The position numbers and the translations under genes are program-made. The notes below the pieces were generated by a model that saw only the letters and a list, made by a program, of their open reading frames with translations, ran no database searches and had not been told where the DNA came from. 64,000 bases of DNA, taken from positions 4,154,001-4,218,000 of the forward strand of contig OX337230.1 of the NCBI GenBank assembly GCA_946965045.2. The letters run 5' to 3'. Source of the DNA: Epithemia pelagica. Taxonomy: Eukaryota; Bacillariophyta; Bacillariophyceae; Surirellales; Surirellaceae. Of this stretch, positions 42,866-53,140 are shown piece by piece (the stretch's first letter is position 1; every line of letters starts with the position of its first letter).

Positions 42866-43669
42866 TTGGATTGATTATTTGATTGGAAGGCGCAAATACA
42901 ATGTTCCTCTGGAGAGATGGTTTGGTCGTACTAATAGATTGCAAGAGTATATTACATCATCCTCCCCATCATGACTCTACTGAACCATGCCATCTCAAGA
43001 GGCAACCTCAAGGAGACGAAATTGATTGGACATTTTCAAGTTACCTTCCGAATGGCACCCTCTTGTGGCTCTAACGCAGTTCTACGTAGAAATTCTTTGC
43101 CATGCGTCATTTTGCTTCGATCCAATTCCTGCAATTCTTGACACCCCTTGACACCCATCACCCAATCCAGTCTTGTGATTGGTCCAACTATTCGAAAGAT
43201 GACTCACGTTACGAACTGAAACGAATCTCGCTCGTGTTGGATATTCCCCCAACTATGGATTCCAGGACCCGGAGGTTGGGGATGTCAATCTACGTATGTA
43301 GGATGACGCAATGCCGCTTTGTTCTGACGCAAGGAAACGTCATCGGAATTTGGACCGGCAGTCGCTCAATTTGACATCACTCAACTACTCCCTCCGATCG
43401 CCATCTCTTAATTTTCAGTGCGAACCGTCCCGGATGGATCGATCCAATCGAAGCGTAATAGGAAATAGGATACCTATGCAAGCAGTTAGGCAAGTTTCTA
43501 ACACACATCTACTCCTAGGTGATTGCTTACTTACTTTCATCCTTACTCCCTGAGAATCATCCATGATGAGAACTTGATACAACCGTAAAACAGCGTAATG
43601 TAATGTAGAACTACTAAAGCAAACCAAGGTTTTCCCATACAAAAAAAGACCCATCGCTCCACAAAATGT
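42866..43669. other. Intergenic, nothing recognised
   Basis: No gene, repeat or motif stands out. Short ORFs have no coding character. Confidence 0.5.
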
Positions 43670-45169
43670 TCAAAAAATGTCGCCGGGGGAGGGATTGTTG
43701 AGGGACTGGAGTGGAATCGGTGTCGTATCATCCTGTGTGTGTTGTGGCGGTGGTTGTTGTTGTTGTTGTTGTTGTGGTGGTGGTTGTGGCAATTGTGGTG
43801 GTGTTGATTGATCCGGTGCAGTCCCTCCCTGCATTTGGGCCAACATGGATTGAAATTGCTGATGGCTCAAGGCCGTCGCCGCGGCAAACCCGGCCGCAAA
43901 CTGCGACGCAGCCGAACTCGCTTGATAAGCCGCGGCCATGTTGGGATTGGCAAAGGCCAGTTGGTTCGCCACAGCGAGCGGACCAGCCGATTTATCGCCC
44001 ATATTGTTCATGCTTCCCATAGTAAAGGGAAGGTTAAAGGGCATGGGCGTCAAAAAGTTGGATTGGGGAAGGACCACGGGAGCCGTTGGGTTGGCCGCCG
44101 TCATGGCAGCCGCTCCACCCGTCAATTGGTTTTCCGAAGCTCCCAACGACTGTTGAAAGGCGGCGAGGGCATGTTGATCGCTGGGCGTGAGTTTCGGCCC
44201 CGTCGTCGTACTGTCGGCCATACTCCCCGTTGGTTTGGGAGTTGGCATGGACGACGAGGATCCCGAATAAATGGGCATGCGAGCCTTGGGACCTCCTTGC
44301 AGTGTGCATTGCAAGAGAATGGATTCATCGTCCGCCTTTTCCGGTACCGGATGGACTTCGGAAATTTTGTAAAGGTCCGGTTCATGGTCCGGGTCCGCGG
44401 CTTGTTTTTCCGAAACGCCCGGACGCCTCATTCTCTTGCACAAATGCGGGAGACCCCGGAGAAACAAGGGATGGTAATAACTATTTCGGTCGCGGCTCTG
44501 GGTAATCCGTCGAAATCCCCACTGTCACACGACAATCCAGAAAAAAAGACAAACACGTTAGACACAACTCATTGGAGGCAACCTAGTAACCCTATCCGTT
44601 GAAAGTATATACCCTGCACGCACCCCATTGGCTTGCCGAATAAAGGAGGAAAACTTGGCATGTTCAAAGTAGGTTGGAATGACTCGGACTTCAAATTCAC
44701 GAGGTTTCAAGACGCGCCACGATCTCCCATGGGGCATCCACGAAATGATATCCGCCAAGTCTTGTCGACTCAGAATCGAGTGCATTTTGGCTGGAAAGTT
44801 GGGCACGCGGCCCGGCGGGGTCAAGGGCGTGAGGGGATCGGGATCGGTTTCGGACGAAAAGTCCTTGTAATAAAAAAAGGGAAAGGGTTGAATTTCCTTC
44901 TTGGGCATAAAGGCCGACATGGGTGGAACGGGAGGTCCGGCATAAATTCCGGCATCTTCTTGTGCCAAGGAAATTTTCTTGGCCGTAGACTCGAATATAT
45001 CTTCCTCGTGATGAGGATCCAAAGGATGATGATGATGACTCTCGTCTCGATCTCGTTTCATTCCCACCGTTGCCACCGTCGTCGATGCCGCCGCAAGGTG
45101 GTGGTCATCAAAGGTGATGTGATCAAAGTTCATGCTAGTCAAGCTCGAAGCAGAGGATACTGGATGCAT
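43670..45169 (-). CDS. Heat-shock-type transcription factor (HSF), two exons
   Basis: Exons 45169-44624 and 44521-43670 are separated by a 102-bp intron (GTGCGT...TGACAG), giving 465 residues from ATG 45169. The HSF DNA-binding domain spans the intron at about residues 120-220: FPAKMHSILSR, DIISWMPHGRSWRV, YFEHAKFSSFIRQAN in the recognition helix region, then GWGFRRI after the splice and YYHPLFLRGLPHLCKRMRR. It binds inverted nGAAn elements in the nucleus. HSFs are the largest transcription-factor family in diatoms. The C-terminal half is Ala/Gln/Pro/Met-rich with a poly-Gln/Pro run encoded at 43740-43810. No clear HR-A/B coiled coil is seen. The upstream limit is a transposon end at 45521. 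Confidence 0.92.
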
Positions 45170-45520
45170 GCAACGAACGGCACCTCACAACAGCTCCAAT
45201 CGAACGGCGTAATACTTAGAGCAGTTATTAGCACGGTGCACTGTGGTATTTGGCCTTGACTCACTCCCTGTGCAGTTGGGAGGAGTCGAATGAAATGACG
45301 TCATGCCATCCTCCGAAGATGATGTTCTGCAAATGAGCTTCACCCCGGGACTGGACGATTCTCTTCCCCTGCGCGAGTAATCAGTTTTCCGAAAGGCTGT
45401 TATCAGACATGATTAGGACATATAAGAATGTCATGAGGACTTCTGAAACAGCTGCATTGAGAGATGTTGCTCTTAGCAGTAAGCGAACCATCAGCTGTCG
45501 CTTCGACGTCCATCTGGTTT
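45170..45520. promoter_or_regulatory. HSF upstream region between gene and transposon
   Basis: No gene seen. The HSF promoter has only about 350 bp before the inverted repeat of the Mutator-like element begins. Confidence 0.4.
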
Positions 45521-45613
45521 ACCCTCGGTATCAGTGTCCACTGCTTAGCTGTTTTTTGTCTGTGCCACTTCCATAGGTTCCCAAGTGGACACAGACAACA
45601 AAATTTTCTTTTT
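45521..45613 (+). repeat. Left terminal inverted repeat of the Mutator-like element
   Basis: 93 bp identical to the reverse complement of 51915-52007. Homology stops at 45614, where this side has C and the other T. Confidence 0.92.
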
Positions 45614-45783
45614 CACAATTCTATTTTTCTGATTTCATCAAATTTCCATTACTATCGAGCAAGCCCTCCTCCCGTTGGAATCAAACGCATGCCCACCATC
45701 CCACTGAATTCAAATCTCACTTTGTCACATCGCATGCTCTGTATTACTCATCTGCTGTTTTGCTGATTTGATGCGGTTTGACA

Positions 45784-48700
45784 ATGGCGGCAGATTCCTC
45801 CGACGGAGTAAGTCGACTCAATCGCGAGCTTCATGCACTCAACAATTGGAAAGCCGAACTCTTCTGCAGTGACATTATTGGATATGAGAATCCTGTTGAT
45901 CCCTTTCAATTTACTGATAGGTCAAGGTACAAAGCCACACGGTGCAAACCTACCAACAAGACACAGACACATCCTATTGTTTTTGACTCTTCCAAATTCC
46001 CACCAACTAAAGAAGGCTTGAACAAGCTTTTATGTCACTTGAAGAAACTTGGAATTGCTCATGGTATGAATCTTATCTCTCGAAGTTCCAGTGGAGTTTT
46101 ATCTTGCTATCGATGCCGCACTTTTATTCGCAACAAAGCACTGTCATCTGACAAAAGTGCTACCGACAACGATCTTTGTATTCCCATTGACTCTTCGAAA
46201 GATTTTGATGAAGATGGCATTCAACTTGGGATACGGTCCTACACATATCATCGTGATAAATCAAATGAACGTCCTGATGGAAAGTCGTCTCAAAGGGGAA
46301 CCTGCAGTGGTCGTCCATTGCACATTGAGGAAACATGCAAGGTGTCTTTACGCTTTGGTATTCGTGAAGGACATGATGGATACATCTATTTGAAACAAGG
46401 GTGTGGATATGCATTCCATACAAACCATCCGAAACCCATTCCGGGAGAACTCTCCCTGAAATCAAGACATCTATCAGAGTCAGCAGTAGCTGTTATCAAG
46501 AGTGGTGGTAATGCTTCAATTGGATCTGGATCTGTTCGATACTTTGTGCTCGAGCATAAACAGGAACTTATATCGAGGGGATCAATGCAACGCCTTCAAA
46601 TGGTACCCTCATTTCTGCAAAATTCGTCTAATCCTGTCAATGAGCACTCAACTGCATCGATGATGATCAACTGGATGAGGAAGAATGCAAGCGATCCAAA
46701 TGTCAGATTGCGCTATTGTTTTCTTTCTTGTCGAAAGGAAGGTCGGGCTTTCCATCGCCATTCAAAAGGACGACCACCAACCAATGGACACTTATCAATT
46801 TCAGACGTTGAAGATAGAATGACTTATGTTGATGTTCTTGAGTCCACACACAAGACAAGTAACGACTTTCAAGAAGAGACAACAGACATTGGCCTTGAAT
46901 CGAATGAAGCATTAACAGACGCTTCAAATGCCTCAAGGGAGATAAACCAGGATCTCCAAATTGACGTTTCTTCCAAACGTGTTTTACTTGGTGCTGCATG
47001 GATTGACATGGAAGCTTATCGCCTGTTCCTCCGTTTTCCAGAGATTCTTTTTGTTGATTCTACGCACAAGACGAATAATGAAGGAAGACCATTGCTCTTA
47101 ATGTGTGGCAGAGACCAAAATGGTAAAGCCTTTGTTGTTTGTCGGATTTTTATGCCCAATGAAACAAGTGCATTCTATCGATGGGTCTTTCTCAAGTGTC
47201 TCCCATCTATGATTGGCAGAGATCACTTACAACGAGTTCGCCTAGTAGTCACTGATGGTGACGCGCAAGAGTTTGATGCAGTCGAAGAAGCATGTTGCTC
47301 AGTCCTACCATTGGTTAGAAGATCCCGATGTATGTATCACATTGTTCAAAAGACGTTTGAACGTTCAATAAACAATCATTATTGCTTGGACGCATCGTCA
47401 CATATAGTTTTGAAAGAGATAAAAAGATGGATATACAGTTGGTCTGATGGAAGCTCATGCGTCACAAAGACACAATATGAGTTATCAAAGGGACTTCTGC
47501 TAAAACGAATTCAGAGTGGGGTGTTGGAGCCGTTTTTCACACCGACGGGATTAACAGAAATCGAGCGGTGGATTATAGAGAAAATACTTCCACAGGAAAG
47601 CTCTACTGCCTTTTGGAGAAAAACATATCACCGATGTTTTGATGAATACATGAACAATTCGGGAGAAGCAATGAATCGTTCATGCAAAAATTCAGACATC
47701 TCAGCGAAACCAAACATGTGCATGGCTACGGCAGCCAACGCAATGCTTAACCATTCTTCTCTTGCAGCCAAAGATCGAAGAGTGAATCTTGCTCGACAAC
47801 TTTCAGAAGTTCCTTTATACATTCGACATGATTCAAAGCATAATATCAAGGCTTTATCTGGTGTTTCAAATATGGCACGTCACATGGTTATCCAACAATA
47901 TCGCCAACGAACCCAATACACTGTTGCAAGGTATGCCCCCAACCAATGGTACGTTCTCCGAAATTCTATAAGTGGCTTGTCGGAATTTAGAACGAGCACA
48001 CTTTGCCCTCCTGTGTTTAAGAATGCATGGAAAGTGGTAAACAATGATGGATATCTACAGTGTTCCTGTGGTTACATGCACAGGCACGGGATCCCTTGTC
48101 GTCATCTATTTGCGATTGAACCAGAATATGACACTTCAGACATCGATGTGCGATGGCATCTTGCATATGGTTATTATGCCCATTCTGATGGATTTTCCTC
48201 CCTTACAGAGGCATATGCTGATCTCCAGAAAATGGATCAGATTGGGCTTCGTTTGAAAACAGACATCTCCACAGAAGAAGACTATCCTTATATCTGGTCA
48301 GGCACCGAATATACTATTGACGACATCCTAGAAATTGCAAACAGTCCAGTTCCTCTATGCTGGAACTATACTGTCTCGGAATATCCAACTCAGTATCAGC
48401 CAATAGAAAGAGATCGTACAGGAAAAGAAAGAGAAGATATAGATGACACTGAGTTTCCTTTCACACAAGAGACTACAATGGAGGAGGAGATCGTCGACTC
48501 TGATAAAGTGGACTGCAATGAGTATCAGTTTCAAATGCCATTATCCGACGAGGTAAAGCAGTCAGCTTTGATAACCTTTTTCAAGGATATGCTTCCCTTG
48601 TTCAACTGCCGCTCATCTCGGAAACATCTCATGACAATTCTAAGTGAAGCGCGACAAAACCAATCCCGTGATTTAGGAAGAAAACGCAGACGTGTACTTG

Positions 48701-48804
48701 AGGGCAACAGGACGACAAATGAAATGGACCAATTTATTTCAAGCAATATCGACTTCGACAATTCTCGAAGTTCATATCAACAAACTTACTACAGAAACAG
48801 ATAA
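45784..48804 (+). CDS. Mutator-like (MULE) transposase with SWIM zinc finger
   Basis: A 1006-residue intronless ORF from ATG 45784. The N-terminus has a Cys/His-containing region (SCYRCRTF, later CKVSLRFG) that may be a FAR1/WRKY-GCM1-like DNA-binding module. The DDE core starts with FVDSTHKTN (first Asp, about residue 425). VVTDGDAQEFDAVEEAC supplies the second Asp (about 490), and MYHIVQKTF follows as in MULE transposases. Near residue 759 CSCGYMHRHGIPCRH fits the SWIM pattern CxCxnCxH. The tail is acidic, then basic. The enzyme would cut and insert the element at its inverted repeats in the nucleus. The reading frame is unbroken, so it may still be active. It ends 35 bp before the stop of the convergent gene. 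Confidence 0.88.
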   Translation: MAADSSDGVSRLNRELHALNNWKAELFCSDIIGYENPVDPFQFTDRSRYKATRCKPTNKTQTHPIVFDSSKFPPTKEGLNKLLCHLKKLGIAHGMNLISRSSSGVLSCYRCRTFIRNKALSSDKSATDNDLCIPIDSSKDFDEDGIQLGIRSYTYHRDKSNERPDGKSSQRGTCSGRPLHIEETCKVSLRFGIREGHDGYIYLKQGCGYAFHTNHPKPIPGELSLKSRHLSESAVAVIKSGGNASIGSGSVRYFVLEHKQELISRGSMQRLQMVPSFLQNSSNPVNEHSTASMMINWMRKNASDPNVRLRYCFLSCRKEGRAFHRHSKGRPPTNGHLSISDVEDRMTYVDVLESTHKTSNDFQEETTDIGLESNEALTDASNASREINQDLQIDVSSKRVLLGAAWIDMEAYRLFLRFPEILFVDSTHKTNNEGRPLLLMCGRDQNGKAFVVCRIFMPNETSAFYRWVFLKCLPSMIGRDHLQRVRLVVTDGDAQEFDAVEEACCSVLPLVRRSRCMYHIVQKTFERSINNHYCLDASSHIVLKEIKRWIYSWSDGSSCVTKTQYELSKGLLLKRIQSGVLEPFFTPTGLTEIERWIIEKILPQESSTAFWRKTYHRCFDEYMNNSGEAMNRSCKNSDISAKPNMCMATAANAMLNHSSLAAKDRRVNLARQLSEVPLYIRHDSKHNIKALSGVSNMARHMVIQQYRQRTQYTVARYAPNQWYVLRNSISGLSEFRTSTLCPPVFKNAWKVVNNDGYLQCSCGYMHRHGIPCRHLFAIEPEYDTSDIDVRWHLAYGYYAHSDGFSSLTEAYADLQKMDQIGLRLKTDISTEEDYPYIWSGTEYTIDDILEIANSPVPLCWNYTVSEYPTQYQPIERDRTGKEREDIDDTEFPFTQETTMEEEIVDSDKVDCNEYQFQMPLSDEVKQSALITFFKDMLPLFNCRSSRKHLMTILSEARQNQSRDLGRKRRRVLEGNRTTNEMDQFISSNIDFDNSRSSYQQTYYRNR

Positions 48805-48839
48805 TGATGTGATTAGAAACATGAATTTTTGTGTGTCAT

Positions 48840-50294
48840 TTATACTTGTTTGAGGTAGTCACGAATACATTCTTCAATTGGAGTCGAGCCCAGATCATTA
48901 TTGTTTTTCCCCACAACTGACGTTTTCATATACAAGGAAAGAACAAAGACGTCTGAATCAACAACTTTTTTTGAAACACAATGGTATTCTTGAGGGTTGA
49001 AAATCAGGATGTCCAGATTTCGAAGAGCAACTTTGTGACCAAGTTCAGGAAAGACAAAGTAGCATAAGACTTCTTCGTTTTGACAAACAGATTCTTCAGG
49101 ACTCATTGCAACGACCACAGAGTACCCATAGTCTTGGTCTTTGTGAGCTGCTAGGAAAACATTCCGTCCGAAGGATATAGCACTGAAGAAGGTAGATTTC
49201 TTTCCATCGACTCCCAAAGTCGGGATGTCTTGAATCTTAATGAAATTCGAAAAGCCAAAAATGTAGGACCAGTCCGCCCAAGCGTAGAACTCCTCTTCGA
49301 TCTGTTTGACAAACCTGACCATCGTTTTCAAGTCTTTCTTGCTCATCAAATGTAACTTGGATGGAACAATTCCTTTCCCACCTCGGTTTGCCGTCATTCC
49401 AACTGTTACATACGATGATTTGTTTGAATCTTGTGCCACAAATTGTTTTTTGCCTCTCTGTTGGAACTTTACCTGACTCTCAAGTTTCGCGAGAACCTCG
49501 ATGACTTTGTCTTCGAAAGCAAAGGTGGTAAGGTTCTTGTTTCTCGGAGTTTTGAGGAAGACGGGAAGCTCAGCTTTTTGTGGACGAAACATGGCCCCAC
49601 CTTGTCCCACATCAGTTGTTAGAAACAATGACAATGAAATGAAGTCCAACTGAGAAGATGTTTGATTGTTAGAAACAAACAAAGACTCAGATGCGTCATC
49701 TTTGAAAACACAGCATTTTTTGTCAAGAACTTGTTCAGACAGTGTGTGTTCACTTGAGGCATTGTCAACCTTCTTCAGTTCCATCTGCTTCTTTGATTTT
49801 TTATTCCGATGGTATCGCTGATTTTTAGATCTTGCCTTGGAGCATCCATGCAATATAACCTGTCCAACTTGTGTTCGTCGTGAAGAAGGCTTGTTAGACT
49901 TGAACGTATGTATGATGTTGGTGATAGAGCAATCGTTTTTTTTGTAGCTGTGCTTGCTAAGGTTTCGGATCAACTTTGAAGCAGTTTTCTTCTTTGTAGT
50001 GTGCGATGAATTCAGTCCCGCCCTATGGATAGAAGATCTATCCAAGCGCAAGGCGGTGAGACCCTTGTCATTTGATGCATGACACATGCTCGAAGAGCAT
50101 GTTGGGTCTGATCGGCCACCCTTGAGAACTTTTGCGTCGCCACATGATTCCATCTTTTCTGCCAGTCCCGCCCAATGGAAAGAAGATCTATCCACGGACA
50201 AGGCGGTGAGACCCTTGCCATTGGAATGGCACACACTCATAGAGTGTGCTGGGTCTGATTGGCCACCCTTAAGAACTTTTTTGGCAACAGACAT
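48840..50294 (-). CDS. Transposon cargo protein with a putative 2-oxoglutarate/Fe(II) dioxygenase-like fold
   Basis: A 484-residue ORF from ATG 50294. The N-terminus has two tandem ~45-residue repeats (KVLKGG-SDP...GLTAL...DRSS), then a Lys/Arg/Ser-rich basic region. The C-terminal ~180 residues look like a double-stranded beta-helix: FLAAHKDQDYGYSVVVA gives a candidate HxD, a Gly/Leu strand with VALRNLDILIF follows, and EYHCVSKK supplies a distal His 54 residues after the first, then a strand with VLSLYMKTS where the 2-oxoglutarate-binding residue is expected (Lys rather than Arg). This spacing fits TET/JBP-like or related 2OG oxygenases, which are known companions of some eukaryotic transposons. 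The assignment is by eye. A spliced 5' leader is predicted upstream. A role in modifying element or host DNA is speculation. Confidence 0.5.
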   Translation of the reverse strand: MSVAKKVLKGGQSDPAHSMSVCHSNGKGLTALSVDRSSFHWAGLAEKMESCGDAKVLKGGRSDPTCSSSMCHASNDKGLTALRLDRSSIHRAGLNSSHTTKKKTASKLIRNLSKHSYKKNDCSITNIIHTFKSNKPSSRRTQVGQVILHGCSKARSKNQRYHRNKKSKKQMELKKVDNASSEHTLSEQVLDKKCCVFKDDASESLFVSNNQTSSQLDFISLSLFLTTDVGQGGAMFRPQKAELPVFLKTPRNKNLTTFAFEDKVIEVLAKLESQVKFQQRGKKQFVAQDSNKSSYVTVGMTANRGGKGIVPSKLHLMSKKDLKTMVRFVKQIEEEFYAWADWSYIFGFSNFIKIQDIPTLGVDGKKSTFFSAISFGRNVFLAAHKDQDYGYSVVVAMSPEESVCQNEEVLCYFVFPELGHKVALRNLDILIFNPQEYHCVSKKVVDSDVFVLSLYMKTSVVGKNNNDLGSTPIEECIRDYLKQV

Positions 50295-50344
50295 TTAGAA
50301 GAAGACCACAACAGACTTGAGCAGGAGTAAACTTTTCTTTTAAT

Positions 50345-50442
50345 CTGGAAAGAACAATGTGCAACAAAAAATATAAGCAAGGAGGTAAGCAAGGAGTTGG
50401 AGCAATATACGTGACATCCATTCAAACAACAACCCAACTTAC
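50345..50442 (-). other. Predicted intron directly upstream of the cargo gene start
   Basis: On the minus strand the donor GGTAAGTTGGG (exon ending 50443) and the acceptor TTGTTCTTTCCAG (exon starting 50344) enclose 98 bp. The exon after it has no ATG before the ORF start at 50294. This is a predicted 5'-UTR intron. Confidence 0.55.
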
Positions 50443-51722
50443 CAATGTAGAGTTATGCTTGTTCAAAGATGGTCAGTCCCAAGAGACAAAAAAGTCGTAC
50501 CACTCCACTCAATCCAGTACAACTTTTTCTGTAGCAATTCGCCGGAATGCGGTTTACAACTGTTGTAAAGAGGGGTTAGAGACGGTTCTAATGCAAAAGA
50601 GTAGACTCCAATCTGACTTACCAATGTAGAGTTATGCTTGTTCAAAGATTGACAGTCCCAAGAGACAAAAAAGTCGTACCACTCCACTCAATCCAGTACA
50701 ACTTTTTCTGTAGCAATTCGCCAGAATGCGGTTTACAACTGTTGTAAAGAGGGGTTAGAGACGGTTCTAATGCAAAAGAGTAGACTCCAATCTGACTTAC
50801 CAATGTAGAGTTATGCTTGTTCAAAGATTGACAGTCCCAAGAGACAAAAAAGTCGTACCACTCCACTCAATCCAGTACAACTTTTTCTGTAGCAATTCGC
50901 CAGAATGCGGTTTACAACTGTTGTAAAGAGGGGTTAGAGACGGTTGTAATGCAAAAGAGTAGACTCCAATCTGACTTACCAATGTAGAGTTATGCTTGTT
51001 CAAAGATTGACAGTCCCAAGAGACAAAAAAGTCGTACCACTCCACTCAATCCAGTACAACTTTTTCTGTAGCAATTCGCCAGAATGCGGTTTACAACTGT
51101 TGTAAAGAGGGGTTAGAGACGGTTCTAATGCAAAAGAGTAGACTCCAATCTGACTTACCAATGTAGAGTTATGCTTGTTCAAAGATTGACAGTCCCAAGA
51201 GACAAAAAAGTCGTACCACTCCACTCAATCCAGTACAACTTTTTCTGTAGCAATTCGCCAGAATGCGGTTTACAACTGTTGTAAAGAGGGGTTAGAGACG
51301 GTTCTAATGCAAAAGAGTAGACTCCAATCTGACTTACCAATGTAGAGTTATGCTTGTTCAAAGATTGACAGTCCCAAGAGACAAAAAAGTCGTACCACTC
51401 CACTCAATCCAGTACAACTTTTTCTGTAGCAATTCGCCAGAATGCGGTTTACAACTGTTGTAAAGAGGGGTTAGAGACGGTTCTAATGCAAAAGAGTAGA
51501 CTCCAATCTGACTTACCAATGTAGAGTTATGCTTGTTCAAAGATTGACAGTCCCAAGAGACAAAAAAGTCGTACCACTCCACTCAATCCAGTACAACTTT
51601 TTCTGTAGCAATTCGCCAGAATGCGGTCTACAACTGTTGTAAAGAGGGGTTAGAGACGGTTCTAATGCAAAAGAGTAGACTCCAATCTGACTTACCAATG
51701 TAGAGTTATGCTTGTTCAAAGA
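50443..51722 (-). repeat. 179-bp tandem array, ~7.2 copies, each a candidate non-coding exon plus intron
   Basis: The unit repeats every 179 bp with only a few differences (for example 50474-50477, 50544, 50947, 51629). On the minus strand each unit has acceptor CTCTTTACAACAG and donor TTG-GTAAGTCAG. Acceptor exons start at 50559, 50738, 50917, 51096, 51275, 51454 and 51633, and donors end at 50443 and every 179 bp up to 51696. That yields 117-nt exons and 62-nt introns. The exon has stop codons in all three frames and no ATG, fitting an untranslated leader. The identical 74-residue ORFs that recur every 179 bp are by-products of the repetition. Confidence 0.9.
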
Positions 51723-51914
51723 TGAGGGATGGGTCAATGGTTTTTTGTTGTTGGTTGTGCTTTGTGCAGACTGTGTAGTGTGCTTGTTGTTTTGGAGAGT
51801 GTGAGAGAAGAACTAGCGAGTTGGTCAGTGGTGCTTCAACGGTCAAAACTAGCGAGCATGTCATTCTAGGGAGTTAAATTACAGGTAAAGGGAATTTCTA
51901 GCAAGGAAACCGGA
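51723..51914 (-). promoter_or_regulatory. Probable promoter region of the cargo gene
   Basis: This non-repetitive stretch between the array and the right inverted repeat is where transcription into the array and the cargo ORF would start. There is no clear TATA box; the position is the only evidence. Confidence 0.3.
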
Positions 51915-52007
51915 AAAAAGAAAATTTTGTTGTCTGTGTCCACTTGGGAACCTATGGAAGTGGCACAGACAAAAAACAGCTAAGCAGTGGACACTGATAC
52001 CGAGGGT
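51915..52007 (-). repeat. Right terminal inverted repeat of the Mutator-like element
   Basis: 93 bp, exact reverse complement of 45521-45613. Confidence 0.92.
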
Positions 52008-52699
52008 CGTACCCGAGTGTTATGGGTCAGTGTTGAGGTTTGCCACGTCACTTTGATATGGCTCGACTCGAATAGTTCGATGGTGTTCCCAGAGATCAAA
52101 TTTCGGCTTCGCATTTTTGGATCGAGTACTGTCTGGTCTTATAGAGGTGCGAGCCTTCTTATTCTTATGGCTCCCATGTTCTTCGCTGGAATGCGTTTGA
52201 AATAATTCGAATATTTACTCGTACAAGTAAGTATGCGCACATGCAGTCAGTAGCGTTGGAGCAGCCAAAGGCGAGCGTGCCCACAGTGGTCCGATCGATG
52301 CTCACAAATTGAAAATTGGAACACGCCAAACGTCGTCTCTGGTTCTCTGTTTGGCTCGGGCCACGAACGAGGTCGCGGCCACTTTGGAATTTGCAACGAC
52401 TCTCTCTCAAGACAAATAATAATAATAATAATAATAATGGGACGACAAGAGTAACACTGGAATTCATTCCTGGGAGCATCTCAGATTTCATAGTATGCGC
52501 TACCCAAAGCTCTGTCATAACGAACGACCGCAGGGTATCCCATAGAGAACAACATGTGGTCGTCGGATCCACGAGAGTACCCTGGCGTGTGTGTGCCCTG
52601 ACAATGATAGGGTGGCGAGACTGGGCGTCGTCTCCATGAAAAGGACAGTTTGCTCGTCCGAAATGACTTGTCGGTTGGAGATTGATTACAACAAAGATC
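52008..52699. other. Intergenic DNA with an AAT trinucleotide run
   Basis: A 184-codon minus-strand frame (52165-52719) has no domain and no coding character, so I do not call it. Seven AAT-type repeats lie at about 52417-52438. Confidence 0.4.
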
Positions 52700-53140
52700 T
52701 TCACTCTATCGAAACGCACTGGCTTTTGGATTGCTCACAAAGATCTTGGACCAAGACACTCGATCGAAACTCACTGACTCCATGATTGATCACAAAGATT
52801 GCCGACCAAGACACTAGATCGAAACTCATTGGCTTTGGGATTGATCGCGAAGATCTTCGACCAAGACACTCGATCGAAACTCACTGTCTCCAGGATTGAT
52901 CGCAAATATCTTCGAACAAGACACTTTTTCAAAACTCAGTTGCTCCAGGACTGCTCACAAAGATCGTCGAACAAAAGACACTCTATCGAAACTCACTGTC
53001 TTTAGAATTGATTCGAACAAGACACTCGATCGAAACTCACTGACTCCAGGATTGATCGCAACGATCTTCGAACAAGACACGATATTGAAACTCAGTTGCT
53101 CCAGGATTTATCACAAACCTCTTCGAACAAGGCACGATGG
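52700..53140. repeat. Degenerate minisatellite, unit ~55-60 bp
   Basis: About seven to eight imperfect copies of a unit containing GATTGATCGCAAAGATCTTCG and GACACTCGATCGAAACTCACT. Units vary in length and sequence and some are truncated. No ORF crosses them convincingly. Confidence 0.8.

Larger units (their letters stand above)
45521..52007. mobile_element. Mutator-like DNA transposon, 6.5 kb, with perfect 93-bp terminal inverted repeats and a cargo gene
   Basis: The first 93 bp (45521-45613, starting ACCCTCGGTATCAGTGTCC) occur inverted at 51915-52007 without a mismatch by eye. Between them are a MULE-type transposase (plus), a convergent second gene (minus), and a 179-bp tandem array. The long inverted repeats and the MULE/SWIM protein fit the Mutator superfamily. 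I could not see the 8-11-bp target duplication expected next to the ends, so the element may have rearranged after insertion. The perfect inverted repeats nevertheless imply it is young or that the ends are homogenised. Confidence 0.9.

Noticed and set aside
50443-51722. CRISPR-like array
   Set aside because: The unit repeats as a whole with no unique spacers, and the context is a eukaryotic transposon.
50463-51737. Seven nearly identical 66-74-residue minus-strand ORFs (MEWYDFF...)
   Set aside because: They recur with the 179-bp repeat, each crosses a predicted splice site, and the period is not a multiple of three, so they are by-products of the array.
45512-52016. Target-site duplication of the Mutator-like element
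   Set aside because: The 9 bp left of 45521 (ATCTGGTTT) and right of 52007 (CGTACCCGA) do not match, and no shifted boundary gave a match.
52165-52719. 184-codon minus-strand ORF
   Set aside because: Contains an AAT microsatellite read as poly-Leu, has no domain, and overlaps the start of the minisatellite.
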